46,439 bases of DNA from positions 1 through 46,439 of the forward strand of contig CAIWTJ010000026.1 of assembly GCA_903915535.1 (NCBI GenBank). The letters are read 5' to 3'. A program made the position numbers and the translations under genes. This document shows, piece after piece, positions 35,731 to 44,561 of this stretch; position 1 is the first letter of the stretch; the number at the start of each line of letters is the position of its first letter. Below the pieces are notes generated by a model. The model saw only the letters and a program-made list of their open reading frames with translations, had not been told where the DNA came from and made no database searches. This DNA is from Enhydrobacter aerosaccus (GTDB lineage: Bacteria; Pseudomonadota; Alphaproteobacteria; Reyranellales; Reyranellaceae).

Positions 35731-36609
35731 ATGAGGCTGCGTTCCGAACATCTCGCTCAGAACATCCTACCGTTTAAGCGGCAGCCGAAATCCGTGATCG
35801 AATGCAAAGACAATCTTAAATTTATGCGCGCTCTCGAAAATGAGAGCATGCATTTGATCATTACGTCACCGCCGTACAATCTCGGGAAAGAATACGAAAA
35901 GAAAACTCCGAACGACGTCTACATCGAGCAACAGGCAGCCACGATCGCCGAGGCCGTTCGCTTGCTGCATCCCAAGGGATCGATCTGTTGGCAAGTTGGG
36001 AATTATGTCGATGGTGGTGAGGTCTACCCGCTCGACATTCTTCTCTATCAAAAATTCAAAGATCATGGGCTGCAATTGCGGAACAGAATCATCTGGACGT
36101 TTGGTCACGGCCTGCATTGTCAAAAGCGCTTCTCTGGCCGATACGAAACCATCATGTGGTTTACGAAGACGGAGGACTACACCTTCAATCTAGATCCCGT
36201 TCGCGTTCCGTCGAAGTACCCCGAAAAGAAACATTTCAAAGGACCGAAGCGCGGCACATTCTCAGGGAACCCCCTTGGTAAGAACCCTTCGGATATTTGG
36301 GAAATCCCGAACGTCAAAGCCAATCATGTCGAGAAAACAGATCATCCTTGTCAATTTCCCATTGGATTGGTTGAACGGCTGGTCCTATGTCTGACGAATT
36401 CGGGAGATTCCGTTCTCGATCCCTATCTAGGCGTTGGCTCATCCGCGATAGCTGCGCTCAAGAATGATCGCAGCGCCTACGGCTGCGACAATGTCTCCGA
36501 GTATGTGGCAATAGCAAAGAGGCGCGTTGCCGAGTTTCAGTCGGGCACGCTCCGTACGCGTCCGATGAACAAGCCGATCTATCAGCCACCTATGAAAGAC
36601 GACGAATGA
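35731..36609 (+). CDS. DNA methyltransferase, beta-class (N6-adenine or N4-cytosine)
   Basis: 292 aa. Catalytic motif IV TSPPYNLG (45-52) comes before the AdoMet motif DPYLGVGSSAIAAL (230-243), the beta-class order. The conserved HPCQFPIGLVERLV block (205-218) and SAYGCDNVSEYV follow. A TSPPY catalytic loop is compatible with N4-cytosine or N6-adenine methylation. First gene of a six-gene operon, overlapping the next gene by 4 nt, so it is probably the protective methyltransferase of a restriction-type system. Confidence 0.88.
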   Translation: MRLRSEHLAQNILPFKRQPKSVIECKDNLKFMRALENESMHLIITSPPYNLGKEYEKKTPNDVYIEQQAATIAEAVRLLHPKGSICWQVGNYVDGGEVYPLDILLYQKFKDHGLQLRNRIIWTFGHGLHCQKRFSGRYETIMWFTKTEDYTFNLDPVRVPSKYPEKKHFKGPKRGTFSGNPLGKNPSDIWEIPNVKANHVEKTDHPCQFPIGLVERLVLCLTNSGDSVLDPYLGVGSSAIAALKNDRSAYGCDNVSEYVAIAKRRVAEFQSGTLRTRPMNKPIYQPPMKDDE

Positions 36610-37067
36610 AATTCGTTGAAGCCTTTTCCTTGCACAATGCGGACGTTGAATGGAAACGCCGCGATTTGGAGGAATGGCTTACTGATCTTTTCGAAGTTCC
36701 GAACATCGCGATTGCGCCCGGATGTACGGGTCTCATCCGCACTCATCTCCGCGACGAATTGACGAATGCTGGCTGGTCTTATGACGTGAGGATCGATCCT
36801 GAATTCGATGTGACGGTCACAGGCATGTTCCGAGATATGGCCTTTCAAATTCAGACCGGAAATATTAGCCGGGCCATGTACGATCTTTGGAAACTTCAAT
36901 TCCTCTATTCCCAACGGAAAATAGCGGTAGCCGCTCTCGCTGTGCCAACAAGAGATGCCGCTGCAACCATCGGCTCGAATATTGCCCAGGTTGATCGAGT
37001 TTGGCGCGAGCTTCAGCTTTTCGACCGAATTATAACAGTGCCGCTATTGCTCGTGTCTTTCGAATAG
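36606..37067 (+). CDS. BglII/BstYI-like restriction endonuclease candidate
   Basis: 153 aa. Core EFDVTVTGMFRDMAFQIQTG, then NISRAMYDLWKLQFLYSQRK and VDRVWRELQLF, matches small nucleases of the BglII/BstYI group: a strand with Asp68, then a strand with Gln81 and Gln83 where BglII has a Glu-x-Gln pair, followed by the YDLxKLQ helix. The Glu-to-Gln change at the first position may lower activity or be normal for this subgroup. It overlaps the methyltransferase gene by 4 nt, the classic type II arrangement, supporting a cognate pair. Shorter than BglII (223 aa). Confidence 0.65.
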   Translation: MKFVEAFSLHNADVEWKRRDLEEWLTDLFEVPNIAIAPGCTGLIRTHLRDELTNAGWSYDVRIDPEFDVTVTGMFRDMAFQIQTGNISRAMYDLWKLQFLYSQRKIAVAALAVPTRDAAATIGSNIAQVDRVWRELQLFDRIITVPLLLVSFE

Positions 37068-37076
37068 GGGGAGAGA

Positions 37077-38423
37077 ATGCCCAATGAATACCGTGTCTCG
37101 GTAAAGCCGCAGCATGAGCGAAAGGAATTTATCACCGCGCAGGTAGCAACCGCGAAAGTTGGCTCTCATACAAGCTACGACGTGTACGAAGGAACTGCGG
37201 CAACACTCCCGATCATTCTGTTACCGCTAGACCTGCCTCTCTATCGTATGGCGAACGGCCGGACTCAAACGCACCAGCTCGCGTACATCGCGACGAATGG
37301 CAAATCACAGGACTTTTTCCAATCGGGCGAAGAGAACGAAACTGCGCAGCAGATACAGCATGAAATATTGCGGAAGCTGGCACTAAAGGAGTCGGATTCG
37401 ATTACGTCCATCATGGATGAGCTCGAACGAACGAAACAAACGGATCCGCTGCTCATTACGCCGGCTGGCGTTATCGTAAACGGCAATCGCCGATTGACCG
37501 CGATGCGCGAACTACACAATAGCAGGCCCGCGGACTTTCCGAGCTTTGCCAATGTGCAATGCGCCGTGTTGCCGACGTTGACGCCTGAGCAGGTGGATGA
37601 TCTGGAAATTCGTCTCCAGATGACACCAGAAACCAAGCTGCCCTATGGCTGGATTGATGAATGCCTTAAAATACACAAGCAAACTATTGCTAAGCGCAAG
37701 GAAGAGGACATTGCCCGTGTCATGCGCAAGAAGAAGGCGGACATAACCCGGGCGTTGAGTGCGTTGAATTACGCCGAGATATATCTTCGCGATTGGAAAA
37801 AGAAGCCGCAAGACTACAGTTTGGTCGAAGCCGGCGAGCAATTCTTTAATGACCTCGTGACGAGACTTCGCGGCAAGGACGGGCCCTTGCTCGAAGCGAA
37901 TATGAGAATGGCGTGGATTCTCTTCGACAACAGGTTGAGCCTTGGCGGCCGTATTTATGATTTCAATAAAATACTAGGAGAGCGAGCGCCGGAAGTTTTG
38001 ACGAATCTCTCGGACCGGATAGAGATCGAGCCTGCAACAAGCCCAGCGCCGACGGCCGGCGGTGACGATCTCGACGTCGACCTAGGCGAAGAAGAAGTCG
38101 TCGGAACGCCCTATAGCGATCTTATTGCAGCCTTGGACGATGAAAATCGTCGTGAAGAGATATCCGATGCCCTTCGAGCGGTTTGCCAAACGCTCATTGA
38201 TGCGAAGCGGACGGCCCAAGAGGGTAACAGTGCCGTGAGCGCCATCCGCGACGCAAATACCCGTCTCGCGGAGGTCGATTTCACGAAAGCCGATCCGAAG
38301 ACATACGATGGTATTGAACGACAACTTGATGAAATAGTCCGGCGCGCAACTGAGCTTAAAGAGAAGCTCAGCGCGTATCGGACGAGTACTACGACGCCGT
38401 TAGTGCAAGAGCCCTCCAAGTGA
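37077..38423 (+). CDS. ParB-like domain protein
   Basis: 448 aa. The ParB/Srx-like NTP-binding region is at about 122-170: LLITPAGVIVNGNRRLTAMR, where NGNRR replaces the usual DGxRR. Before it is a helical region (TAQQIQHEILRKLAL). After it are a basic helical middle (AKRKEEDIARVMRKKKADIT) that could bind DNA and an acidic linker (DDLDVDLGEEEVVG) leading to a coiled coil. It is not a chromosome-partition ParB, since no parA is nearby. GGGGGAGAG precedes the ATG; it overlaps the helicase gene by 4 nt. ParB-fold and SNF2 proteins occur together in other modification/restriction clusters. Confidence 0.72.
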   Translation: MPNEYRVSVKPQHERKEFITAQVATAKVGSHTSYDVYEGTAATLPIILLPLDLPLYRMANGRTQTHQLAYIATNGKSQDFFQSGEENETAQQIQHEILRKLALKESDSITSIMDELERTKQTDPLLITPAGVIVNGNRRLTAMRELHNSRPADFPSFANVQCAVLPTLTPEQVDDLEIRLQMTPETKLPYGWIDECLKIHKQTIAKRKEEDIARVMRKKKADITRALSALNYAEIYLRDWKKKPQDYSLVEAGEQFFNDLVTRLRGKDGPLLEANMRMAWILFDNRLSLGGRIYDFNKILGERAPEVLTNLSDRIEIEPATSPAPTAGGDDLDVDLGEEEVVGTPYSDLIAALDDENRREEISDALRAVCQTLIDAKRTAQEGNSAVSAIRDANTRLAEVDFTKADPKTYDGIERQLDEIVRRATELKEKLSAYRTSTTTPLVQEPSK

Positions 38424-40324
38424 ATGATGCTCCGGTCACAGTTGCGATTGGCTATGATGCCGGGCGGCTTACCGGAAAGCTCAAGCTGGACGGCGCTCCG
38501 CATAATGCTGTCTGGACGCGACTAGAACAGTTCGCGATTAGCTCGGGTGCAGAGTACGAGCTTACAGGCACCACGATCGAACTTCCTTGGCCGGCCATTC
38601 TGAATTTGGTGCGTGAGTTCGGCCGTCAGCAGCGGTCGTTGAATTTTCGCTTTCGTCCCGAAGAGGGCGAAGCGAAGCAACGAATTGAACAATTCATACA
38701 ACAGTACCGCAGAGTGCAAGCTGCTCGCGGTACGAATGCCCTATCGATATCTAAGGAAGAGATAGTTACACGGCTCGATGCCGCGGGTTTTACGAAGCGC
38801 ACGCTGACGGACTTTCAGCTTCGTGACCTTCAACGCCTACTCTCCTTAGAAAACGGAGCGAACTTCTCGGTGCCTGGAGCCGGTAAGACTACGGTCACGC
38901 TTGCGCTTCACATTCTTACCCGGAAAGCCGGGCAGCATATTTTGGTCATTGGACCAAAAGCGGCCTTCCCAGCATGGAGGGAGGTCGTCGACGATTGCGT
39001 CGTGGCAGATGCTCCTAATAATAATGCAGAAGCCTTCACTGTCCTTGCGGGACTTTCAGCGGAAAAGGTCGATGAGGCCGTCAGGTCTAGCGCAACGCGT
39101 TTTCTCATCAATTACGACATGATGATCCAGATGCCGGAAGTCATCACCGCTTACTTGGCGCGACAGCCCGTGCATCTCGTCTTAGATGAGGCGCACAGAA
39201 TGAAGGCAGGCACGCGCTCTCAGCGTGGCGCGCTGTTGCTAAATGTGGCGTCGCTGCCAATTCGGAAGGATATCCTCACGGGTACGCCGATGCCCCAGCA
39301 GCCTTCCGATATTCAATCTCAGCTTGATTTTCTTTGGCCGGGCGCGGGCTTAGGTCTTCAGATCCAGCGTGGATTGGCACCTCGTGACGTTCTCGGTGAC
39401 TTGTATGTGCGGACGACAAAAAAAGATTTGGGGCTGCCAGCTCCGAAGCGCCGGTTCATTAAGGTCCCCATGGCCGAGGGACAGATGGCGCTGTATAGCA
39501 TTGTTCGCGATGAAGCGCTTCGCCAATTCAGCTCCTTACGCCTAGATCGGAAAGTGGACCTGATTGGCGCTAAAAGATCGGTGATGCGTCTTCTGCAACT
39601 CTCTGCGAATCCGGTGCTTGCTCTTCGATCTATTACCCAAGATGCCATTGGATTGGACTCCGGCATAGTTGCCGCTGTGATCGCCGAAGGCGCATCCGCA
39701 AAAATGAGAGAGGTGGCTGATCTTGCTCGTGAACTCGCACGCGCCGGTCGCAAGACGGTCATTTGGACGATTTTTACAAATACTATTCATCAAATGGAGA
39801 CGCTGCTCGCCGATCTGAATCCGGTCTTGCTATATGGCCTCGTGCCCAGTGGTGAACCAACCGATCCGAATTCGCGAGAGGGTCGGATCAAGCGATTTCA
39901 CGATGATCCAGAATGCATGGTCATGATCGCAAATCCTGCCGCCGCTGGTGAAGGGATTAGCCTCCACAAGATATGCCACGATGCGATCTATATTGATCGA
40001 AGCTACGTGACGACGCACTTCCTCCAATCGATCGATCGTATTCACCGGTTAGGTCTGCCGGCGGGCGTCGAGACGAACATTCATATTTTTCAAACCATGA
40101 CGCCCAAAGGTCTCGGCTCCATTGACCACTCGGTCAGTCGCCGCCTCGCTCAAAAACTGCGTGCTATGCAGGTGCTCCTGGATGACGAAGATCTCCATCA
40201 AATTGCGTTAGATGAAGAGAACGCAGACGATCCCGTGGATTACGATGTTGATGCCCAGGATATTATCGACCTCATCGAGCAGCTAGAAGGCAGGGCGGCG
40301 TTCGATGAGGAGGACGCGGAGTAG
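38420..40324 (+). CDS. SNF2-family (SWI2/SNF2) helicase
   Basis: 634 aa, GTG start. An N-terminal domain of about 125 residues is followed by the helicase core: motif I SVPGAGKTT (150-158), Ia VIGPKAAFPAWREVV, II VLDEAHRMK (DEAH 256-259), III LTGTPMPQQP, a second RecA lobe with RKTVIWTIFTNTI, motif V NPAAAGEGISLH and motif VI SIDRIHRLG. Helicases of this group act as translocases in many restriction-type systems. It is coupled to the ParB-like gene and ends inside a palindrome that also carries the next gene's ribosome-binding site. Confidence 0.9.
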   Translation: MNDAPVTVAIGYDAGRLTGKLKLDGAPHNAVWTRLEQFAISSGAEYELTGTTIELPWPAILNLVREFGRQQRSLNFRFRPEEGEAKQRIEQFIQQYRRVQAARGTNALSISKEEIVTRLDAAGFTKRTLTDFQLRDLQRLLSLENGANFSVPGAGKTTVTLALHILTRKAGQHILVIGPKAAFPAWREVVDDCVVADAPNNNAEAFTVLAGLSAEKVDEAVRSSATRFLINYDMMIQMPEVITAYLARQPVHLVLDEAHRMKAGTRSQRGALLLNVASLPIRKDILTGTPMPQQPSDIQSQLDFLWPGAGLGLQIQRGLAPRDVLGDLYVRTTKKDLGLPAPKRRFIKVPMAEGQMALYSIVRDEALRQFSSLRLDRKVDLIGAKRSVMRLLQLSANPVLALRSITQDAIGLDSGIVAAVIAEGASAKMREVADLARELARAGRKTVIWTIFTNTIHQMETLLADLNPVLLYGLVPSGEPTDPNSREGRIKRFHDDPECMVMIANPAAAGEGISLHKICHDAIYIDRSYVTTHFLQSIDRIHRLGLPAGVETNIHIFQTMTPKGLGSIDHSVSRRLAQKLRAMQVLLDDEDLHQIALDEENADDPVDYDVDAQDIIDLIEQLEGRAAFDEEDAE

Positions 40325-40333
40325 GGGCCCCTA
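40322..40333. promoter_or_regulatory. Palindrome spanning stop and ribosome-binding site
   Basis: TAGGGGCCCCTA is a perfect 12-bp palindrome. Its left half contains the SNF2 stop codon and the AGGGG ribosome-binding site; its right half runs into the ATG of the DUF3883 gene. It could hide the start until the ribosome arrives from upstream, enforcing coupled translation. Confidence 0.5.
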
Positions 40334-41160
40334 TGACGGCACAACGACATCTCACGATGAGTGCCCTGGGTGCCGCTATTGCCATCCGTCGATATCTCCA
40401 AAATCATCCGGATGCGAGTGCCGATGCAGCGGCGCTCGCGATCAAACGAAGTGATGCGGACTTCATGAGCAGCGATTTCGAGTCAGCGCTCGAACTGCAC
40501 GAAATTCTTCCGATTCATTTAGTCTTTGAGACTTATCACGACAACCTGAGGGAATGCCTAGAATTCCTCCTTCTCAAGCATCGGCCTTGGTGGATCCAAG
40601 CAATCCCCTATGGACGAGAGCGTGTTGCTTCGGCGATTGGTGAAGGCAATGATGAAGGAAGGGATGAGTTGCAATCGCTGAAGGCGGCGGGCCTGTATGC
40701 CGATCCCGTCTCTGAGGTAGCAGTTCAATGGTGGGATCGACTAGCGCGCGCCGTTCGGTCTGAACTTGATGACCGCCTTCTCCTCCAGGGTAGGGCGGCG
40801 GAACGTCTCTCGCTAGAGTATGAGCGTGCTCGCCTAAATTCCCTCGGCATCCCTAAAATGCCCCGCTGGACGTCGATTGAAGACAACGGGGCTGGATTCG
40901 ACATTCATTCGTACGATGTCGGCGCGTTTGAGCCGATTAGTCGATTGATCGAGGTGAAGTCGTCGACGCGAACTCCGCTGAGGATCATTCTATCAAAGAA
41001 CGAATGGGCCGCGGCCCTACGGTACGGCGACAGTTACATCTTCCATATTTGGGAATTGCCCGCGAAGAGGCTCGTAGAGAAAACCGTAAAGGAGATTGCC
41101 GGTCATATTCCCGTCGATCGGGGCGAAGGCGCATGGTTGAACGTCGAAATAGAGATTTAG
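40333..41160 (+). CDS. DUF3883 (NO VEIN C-terminal-like) protein
   Basis: 275 aa. The first 170 residues are helical with no family I recognise. The C-terminal 100 residues form a DUF3883 domain: AGFDIHSYDV (187-196), LIEVKSST (205-212), and LSKNEWAAALRYGDSYIFHI (220-239). The GFD...EVK pattern resembles a PD-(D/E)xK nuclease core with Asp190, Glu207 and Lys209, so a nuclease or DNA-binding role is possible. DUF3883 proteins recur beside SNF2 helicases in defence islands. Translated from the palindromic junction. Confidence 0.78.
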   Translation: MTAQRHLTMSALGAAIAIRRYLQNHPDASADAAALAIKRSDADFMSSDFESALELHEILPIHLVFETYHDNLRECLEFLLLKHRPWWIQAIPYGRERVASAIGEGNDEGRDELQSLKAAGLYADPVSEVAVQWWDRLARAVRSELDDRLLLQGRAAERLSLEYERARLNSLGIPKMPRWTSIEDNGAGFDIHSYDVGAFEPISRLIEVKSSTRTPLRIILSKNEWAAALRYGDSYIFHIWELPAKRLVEKTVKEIAGHIPVDRGEGAWLNVEIEI

Positions 41161-41168
41161 CGGGGGCT

Positions 41169-41699
41169 ATGGTCCAGCCTGTATCAGAGTTGATTACGTG
41201 GCTGGATGGCGACGAAGGGAAGAGTCGCCCATATCGCGCACGCCGCCTCGCGCGCTTGCTCGAGGTAGTCACAATCCCGTCGAATGGCATCATGTTTTGG
41301 GGCGGTTCAAACTCAGCTCAATGTTTTACTGAGCTGCGATTAGCGTTCATTCACGGGCTCTACTTAGCAACCGTGCTTTTGGCTCTTGCTTTCATTGAGC
41401 AGGAAATCGCTGGGCTTCTACACGCTGCTGGATGGGATGGCGCTCAAAGCTCGCCCCTGGAAAAGTTGCTACGAAAAGCCCGCCAACAATCAGTGATAAC
41501 GGAAGGGGAGTACAAATCATTCGAACGCTTGCGGGTAGTTCGCAACGCTTACGCCCATTTCCGTCACTTTAATCACCCAACGGCCTGGCACAATCGCGCT
41601 TTGTCGGCGGAGACAGACCTTGATGGAATACTCGAAGCTGACGTTGATGGCGCAATTCAAGCTCTGGGCACTTTTATAACCAGACAATCGGGATCGTAG
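41169..41699 (+). CDS. HEPN-like protein, putative RNase
   Basis: 176 aa from the ATG at 41169 (GGGGG upstream); the frame continues upstream but overlaps the DUF3883 gene. All-helical, with a hydrophobic helix LAFIHGLYLATVLLALAFIE and the HEPN catalytic motif RNAYAH (Arg125, His130) in LRVVRNAYAHFRHF. HEPN RNases are frequent toxins or abortive-infection effectors. No MNT-type antitoxin is adjacent. As the last gene of the operon it may be the effector of the system, inferred from motif and position. Confidence 0.65.
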   Translation: MVQPVSELITWLDGDEGKSRPYRARRLARLLEVVTIPSNGIMFWGGSNSAQCFTELRLAFIHGLYLATVLLALAFIEQEIAGLLHAAGWDGAQSSPLEKLLRKARQQSVITEGEYKSFERLRVVRNAYAHFRHFNHPTAWHNRALSAETDLDGILEADVDGAIQALGTFITRQSGS

Positions 41700-41977
41700 G
41701 ATTGCTTATTGTAGGGACGGTGGCGTTTCTGAAGCCACGGTAACGGAGAAGCCAGTCATCTAAATGTGCCACGGCACGATGACCGTAGAGGCGAGCGCAC
41801 ATTGACCGCAGCTGCGGGCGCACTCGCTTGATATGCCGAACAAGATGCCAGCGAGTCGATCTCGACACGCTTCATCGGCAGTTCGACCCATCATTTCGGG
41901 CCGTTTCTATTGCCTGTTCGCGCAATCTTCGCGAATCCTTGGCACGGCCGCGAATTAAGGTGCATGAGAATCCGGGG

Positions 41978-42952
41978 CTAGCCGGCGAGAATGCGCCCCT
42001 TGGCATCCACCCTACAGGGTGCTTGCAGCGTCGCCCCTAGGTTTTTCTCAAAAAGCTTCCCAGGTGCATGTGCACCTTCTCGATCATGGTGACACTCAAA
42101 GAGCCAAGTAACCATTGGCGCATTGGGACTTGTCCCGTATCGCCAGTTTAGCTCGGTGTTAATTCGCCAGCTTTGACCGTTGAGCGCGTGCGCGACTTTC
42201 TTTGGCACGAATACCATCAGAAGTTTCTGCTGTTCTTCCCTCGTTAGTTCAGGAAAATTCGCCGTTCCTGCGTTTATCTGGTCAAACAGCTTCGCGCCCA
42301 AGAATGTTTTAGACCTGTCCCGAAAAAGCTCATGGCGATTGAAGTTGTCCTCCAGGAACGTTTGGACGTCGGAGCAAATCGGCTGAGGCCAGTTTATTCC
42401 CCCATTCAGCGTCAGACATAGACACCAGTCTTTGCGTGGTCGGGCTCCGTGAAGGGCGCCTAATTTCTTTATCCACGAGAAGACCGCAAATGGATCACCA
42501 CCGCTCGGTTCTTGAGGCCGGAGTTCCATGTTGAAATCTAAGTTCACTATCCGCGCCCGACAGTACCTCTCGTGTTTGCCGGTGGGAAATCGAGTATCAT
42601 CCTCACCCTGTAGAAAGTGCTCGAATGGTTGTTCTATGACATCTAGTCCCGGAAAACGGGCGACCAGTTCTACCGTAGCATTTGGGTTCGCTTCGACAGC
42701 CACCACCTTGCCTAGAGAAGAAGCGCTAATGCTTCCAGTTTCGGTCAATTCGATTACGCCGCTGGCTGCCAGCAATGAAATGTCTCTCCCCTCAGCGCCA
42801 CATAGTGTCAAATATAATGGTTTGTCATCGCTATCATATTTTGCAGCGTAGGCTTGAACCTTGTTTGCCCAAGCTTGCCGGATAGCACTTTTGTCCGGCC
42901 GATCTGCGTTCATTGCCGCATCAACTGCGCGCAGCGTTTTCTTTTTAGTCAT
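41978..42952 (-). CDS. Rossmann methyltransferase-like protein paired with a GHKL ATPase
   Basis: 324 aa. A Rossmann core begins at LYLTLCGAEGRDISLL (46-61, AdoMet motif I-like), then VVAVEAN with an acidic Glu87 ending strand 2, and ARIVNLDFN (133-141), where a methyltransferase catalytic loop would lie. A regular DPPY or similar motif is missing, so enzymatic activity is uncertain. The second half (LCLTLNGGINWPQ, ELTREEQQKLLMVFVPKKV) is not recognisable. The gene follows the GHKL ATPase gene by 6 nt, so they are one transcript and probably one system. Confidence 0.6.
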   Translation of the reverse strand: MTKKKTLRAVDAAMNADRPDKSAIRQAWANKVQAYAAKYDSDDKPLYLTLCGAEGRDISLLAASGVIELTETGSISASSLGKVVAVEANPNATVELVARFPGLDVIEQPFEHFLQGEDDTRFPTGKHERYCRARIVNLDFNMELRPQEPSGGDPFAVFSWIKKLGALHGARPRKDWCLCLTLNGGINWPQPICSDVQTFLEDNFNRHELFRDRSKTFLGAKLFDQINAGTANFPELTREEQQKLLMVFVPKKVAHALNGQSWRINTELNWRYGTSPNAPMVTWLFECHHDREGAHAPGKLFEKNLGATLQAPCRVDAKGRILAG

Positions 42953-42958
42953 GTAAGA

Positions 42959-44452
42959 TTATTGCCGCAGTCGACGCGTTAGTTCGTCAAGAAAGCGGCC
43001 CATTTGCCGACGATCGAGGACTTCCTTCGCCGCCTGTATCACCACTTCATAAAGTTCGGAAATTTGGTAGCGCTTCAGCAACTGATCGCGCTCGGTGGGA
43101 CGTTTGGCTGTTCGTGCCCACGCTCGCTTGAGATTAGAGGCAACCTTAGGCCCAAGCACTGAAGCGGATTCGCTTACAGTGAGGGCCAAGTTCTTTGCCT
43201 GCTTTTGCACCTCGCTGTCGCGCCGTATGTCGCTCTCGACAGAATAGATATTCTTGCGCGCGCGGGAAAAAACCTTCCGAAGCGCTTCATGAATCGTTGT
43301 TCTTAACTCCACGTAAGCAGGGTGAGTTTCACGTAGCGTGCTGCGATCGATGTTCATTGCCTCTTCGAGGCGATCGTCAGCCCAGACTTCTCCGGATACC
43401 CATCTCTGGATAAGCGAAAACTCGCTTTGGGGGAAACCTAGAAACGAAGAGTCATATTCGCCGACACCAGCGTTTCTGACTCTTATCATTACGCCTTGCA
43501 GTTCGATGGGGCGCACGATCCCATGCTGCGCATAAAAATAGCCGCGGGCAGAGACATTCTTGCCAACATGCTTAAAAGGAACAATGAGTGAGCGTCCATG
43601 AGGTGAAAAGACAATCGGTTTCCGAAGCTCCGTGTTGTCATAAGAAACCGAAAAATCTAATTTCTTAACCGCTTTCTCAAAACTGGCTACTCGTTTCCTG
43701 AAACGCGCTGGCATCCAGTTCGCGTGATACTGAACGGGAACATTCAGCGCCACTCGCAGCATTGTCTCGGAATAGGTGTCGAAGTCCTTCCAGGTCTTCA
43801 GTTCGGGCTTTTTTAACTCTGTTTCGACGGATTTGGCGTTGAGACCATACAGAGATCGAGCGTCTCTATTTTTTACTTGGGCGCGCGCTCCCGCGAGAAT
43901 GCCTTTGGCTCCGCCCTTAACACCTCGAAGAAATAACCTAGTGTAATGATCGGCCTTCGCTGTTTCTGTGACCGTGCCTTCATAGCCGGCCTTGAATATG
44001 CCGCCGGGCCTGCGCCTCTGTTCAATGGGCTTCTTGAGTTCGCTGAAGTCGATTGTGACGTGTAAGAGGTCGGCACTTCCGGCTTTGGTCGAGAATAGCT
44101 CAATGACTTCGCAAAGTTCGTTCGCGGCAATAAACCCAATGCCGATTTTCCCAACTTTTGGTCTTCCCGACTTCGTCGCTTCGGAACCATCTCGTTTGTG
44201 CGATTCACTAATACGGCTAAAGTGGCTGACGAATTCTTCTCGCGTCATGCCAGATCCATCATCCTCAATGATGATACGATCCGCGTCAGGCTTTACATAA
44301 ATGCGAACGGTAGACGCATCCGCATCGTACGCGTTGTTGACTAATTCTTTGAGGCAAGCCGCGGGATTGCGATATAGCCCCGAACTCAGATAGTCGATGA
44401 TTCGTGCGGCAACGGTAATCTCGCCAGTGAACTTAGTCCCCTCGCCAGGCAT
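42959..44452 (-). CDS. GHKL (MORC/MutL/Hsp90-like) ATPase
   Basis: 497 aa. The N-terminal Bergerat ATPase fold is complete: N-box ELVNNAYDAD (36-45), G1 IEDDGSGM (62-69), G2 GKIGIGFIAANEL (101-113). A middle domain (YTRLFLRGVKGGAKGIL, VPVQYHANW, KPIVFSPHGRSLIVPF) and a helical C-terminal tail rich in Arg/Lys (LLKRYQISELYEVVIQAAKE) follow. Bacterial MORC-type GHKL ATPases are known from restriction-modification-like operons; this has the right fold and context but could also be another Hsp90-like group. No mismatch-repair partners nearby. Confidence 0.8.
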   Translation of the reverse strand: MPGEGTKFTGEITVAARIIDYLSSGLYRNPAACLKELVNNAYDADASTVRIYVKPDADRIIIEDDGSGMTREEFVSHFSRISESHKRDGSEATKSGRPKVGKIGIGFIAANELCEVIELFSTKAGSADLLHVTIDFSELKKPIEQRRRPGGIFKAGYEGTVTETAKADHYTRLFLRGVKGGAKGILAGARAQVKNRDARSLYGLNAKSVETELKKPELKTWKDFDTYSETMLRVALNVPVQYHANWMPARFRKRVASFEKAVKKLDFSVSYDNTELRKPIVFSPHGRSLIVPFKHVGKNVSARGYFYAQHGIVRPIELQGVMIRVRNAGVGEYDSSFLGFPQSEFSLIQRWVSGEVWADDRLEEAMNIDRSTLRETHPAYVELRTTIHEALRKVFSRARKNIYSVESDIRRDSEVQKQAKNLALTVSESASVLGPKVASNLKRAWARTAKRPTERDQLLKRYQISELYEVVIQAAKEVLDRRQMGRFLDELTRRLRQ

Positions 44453-44561
44453 CGCTATTGTCGCGCAATTCGCGAGAAGGAATTATCAGCTTGGGCCACA
44501 CGCAATCATAACTCGCTCAAGACGGTAACCACAACCTGACGATGAACGAAAAATGGCAGGC

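Noticed and set aside
37077..38423. Chromosome or plasmid partition ParB
   Set aside because: No ParA, no ParB HTH domain, and tight coupling to SNF2 and restriction-type genes.
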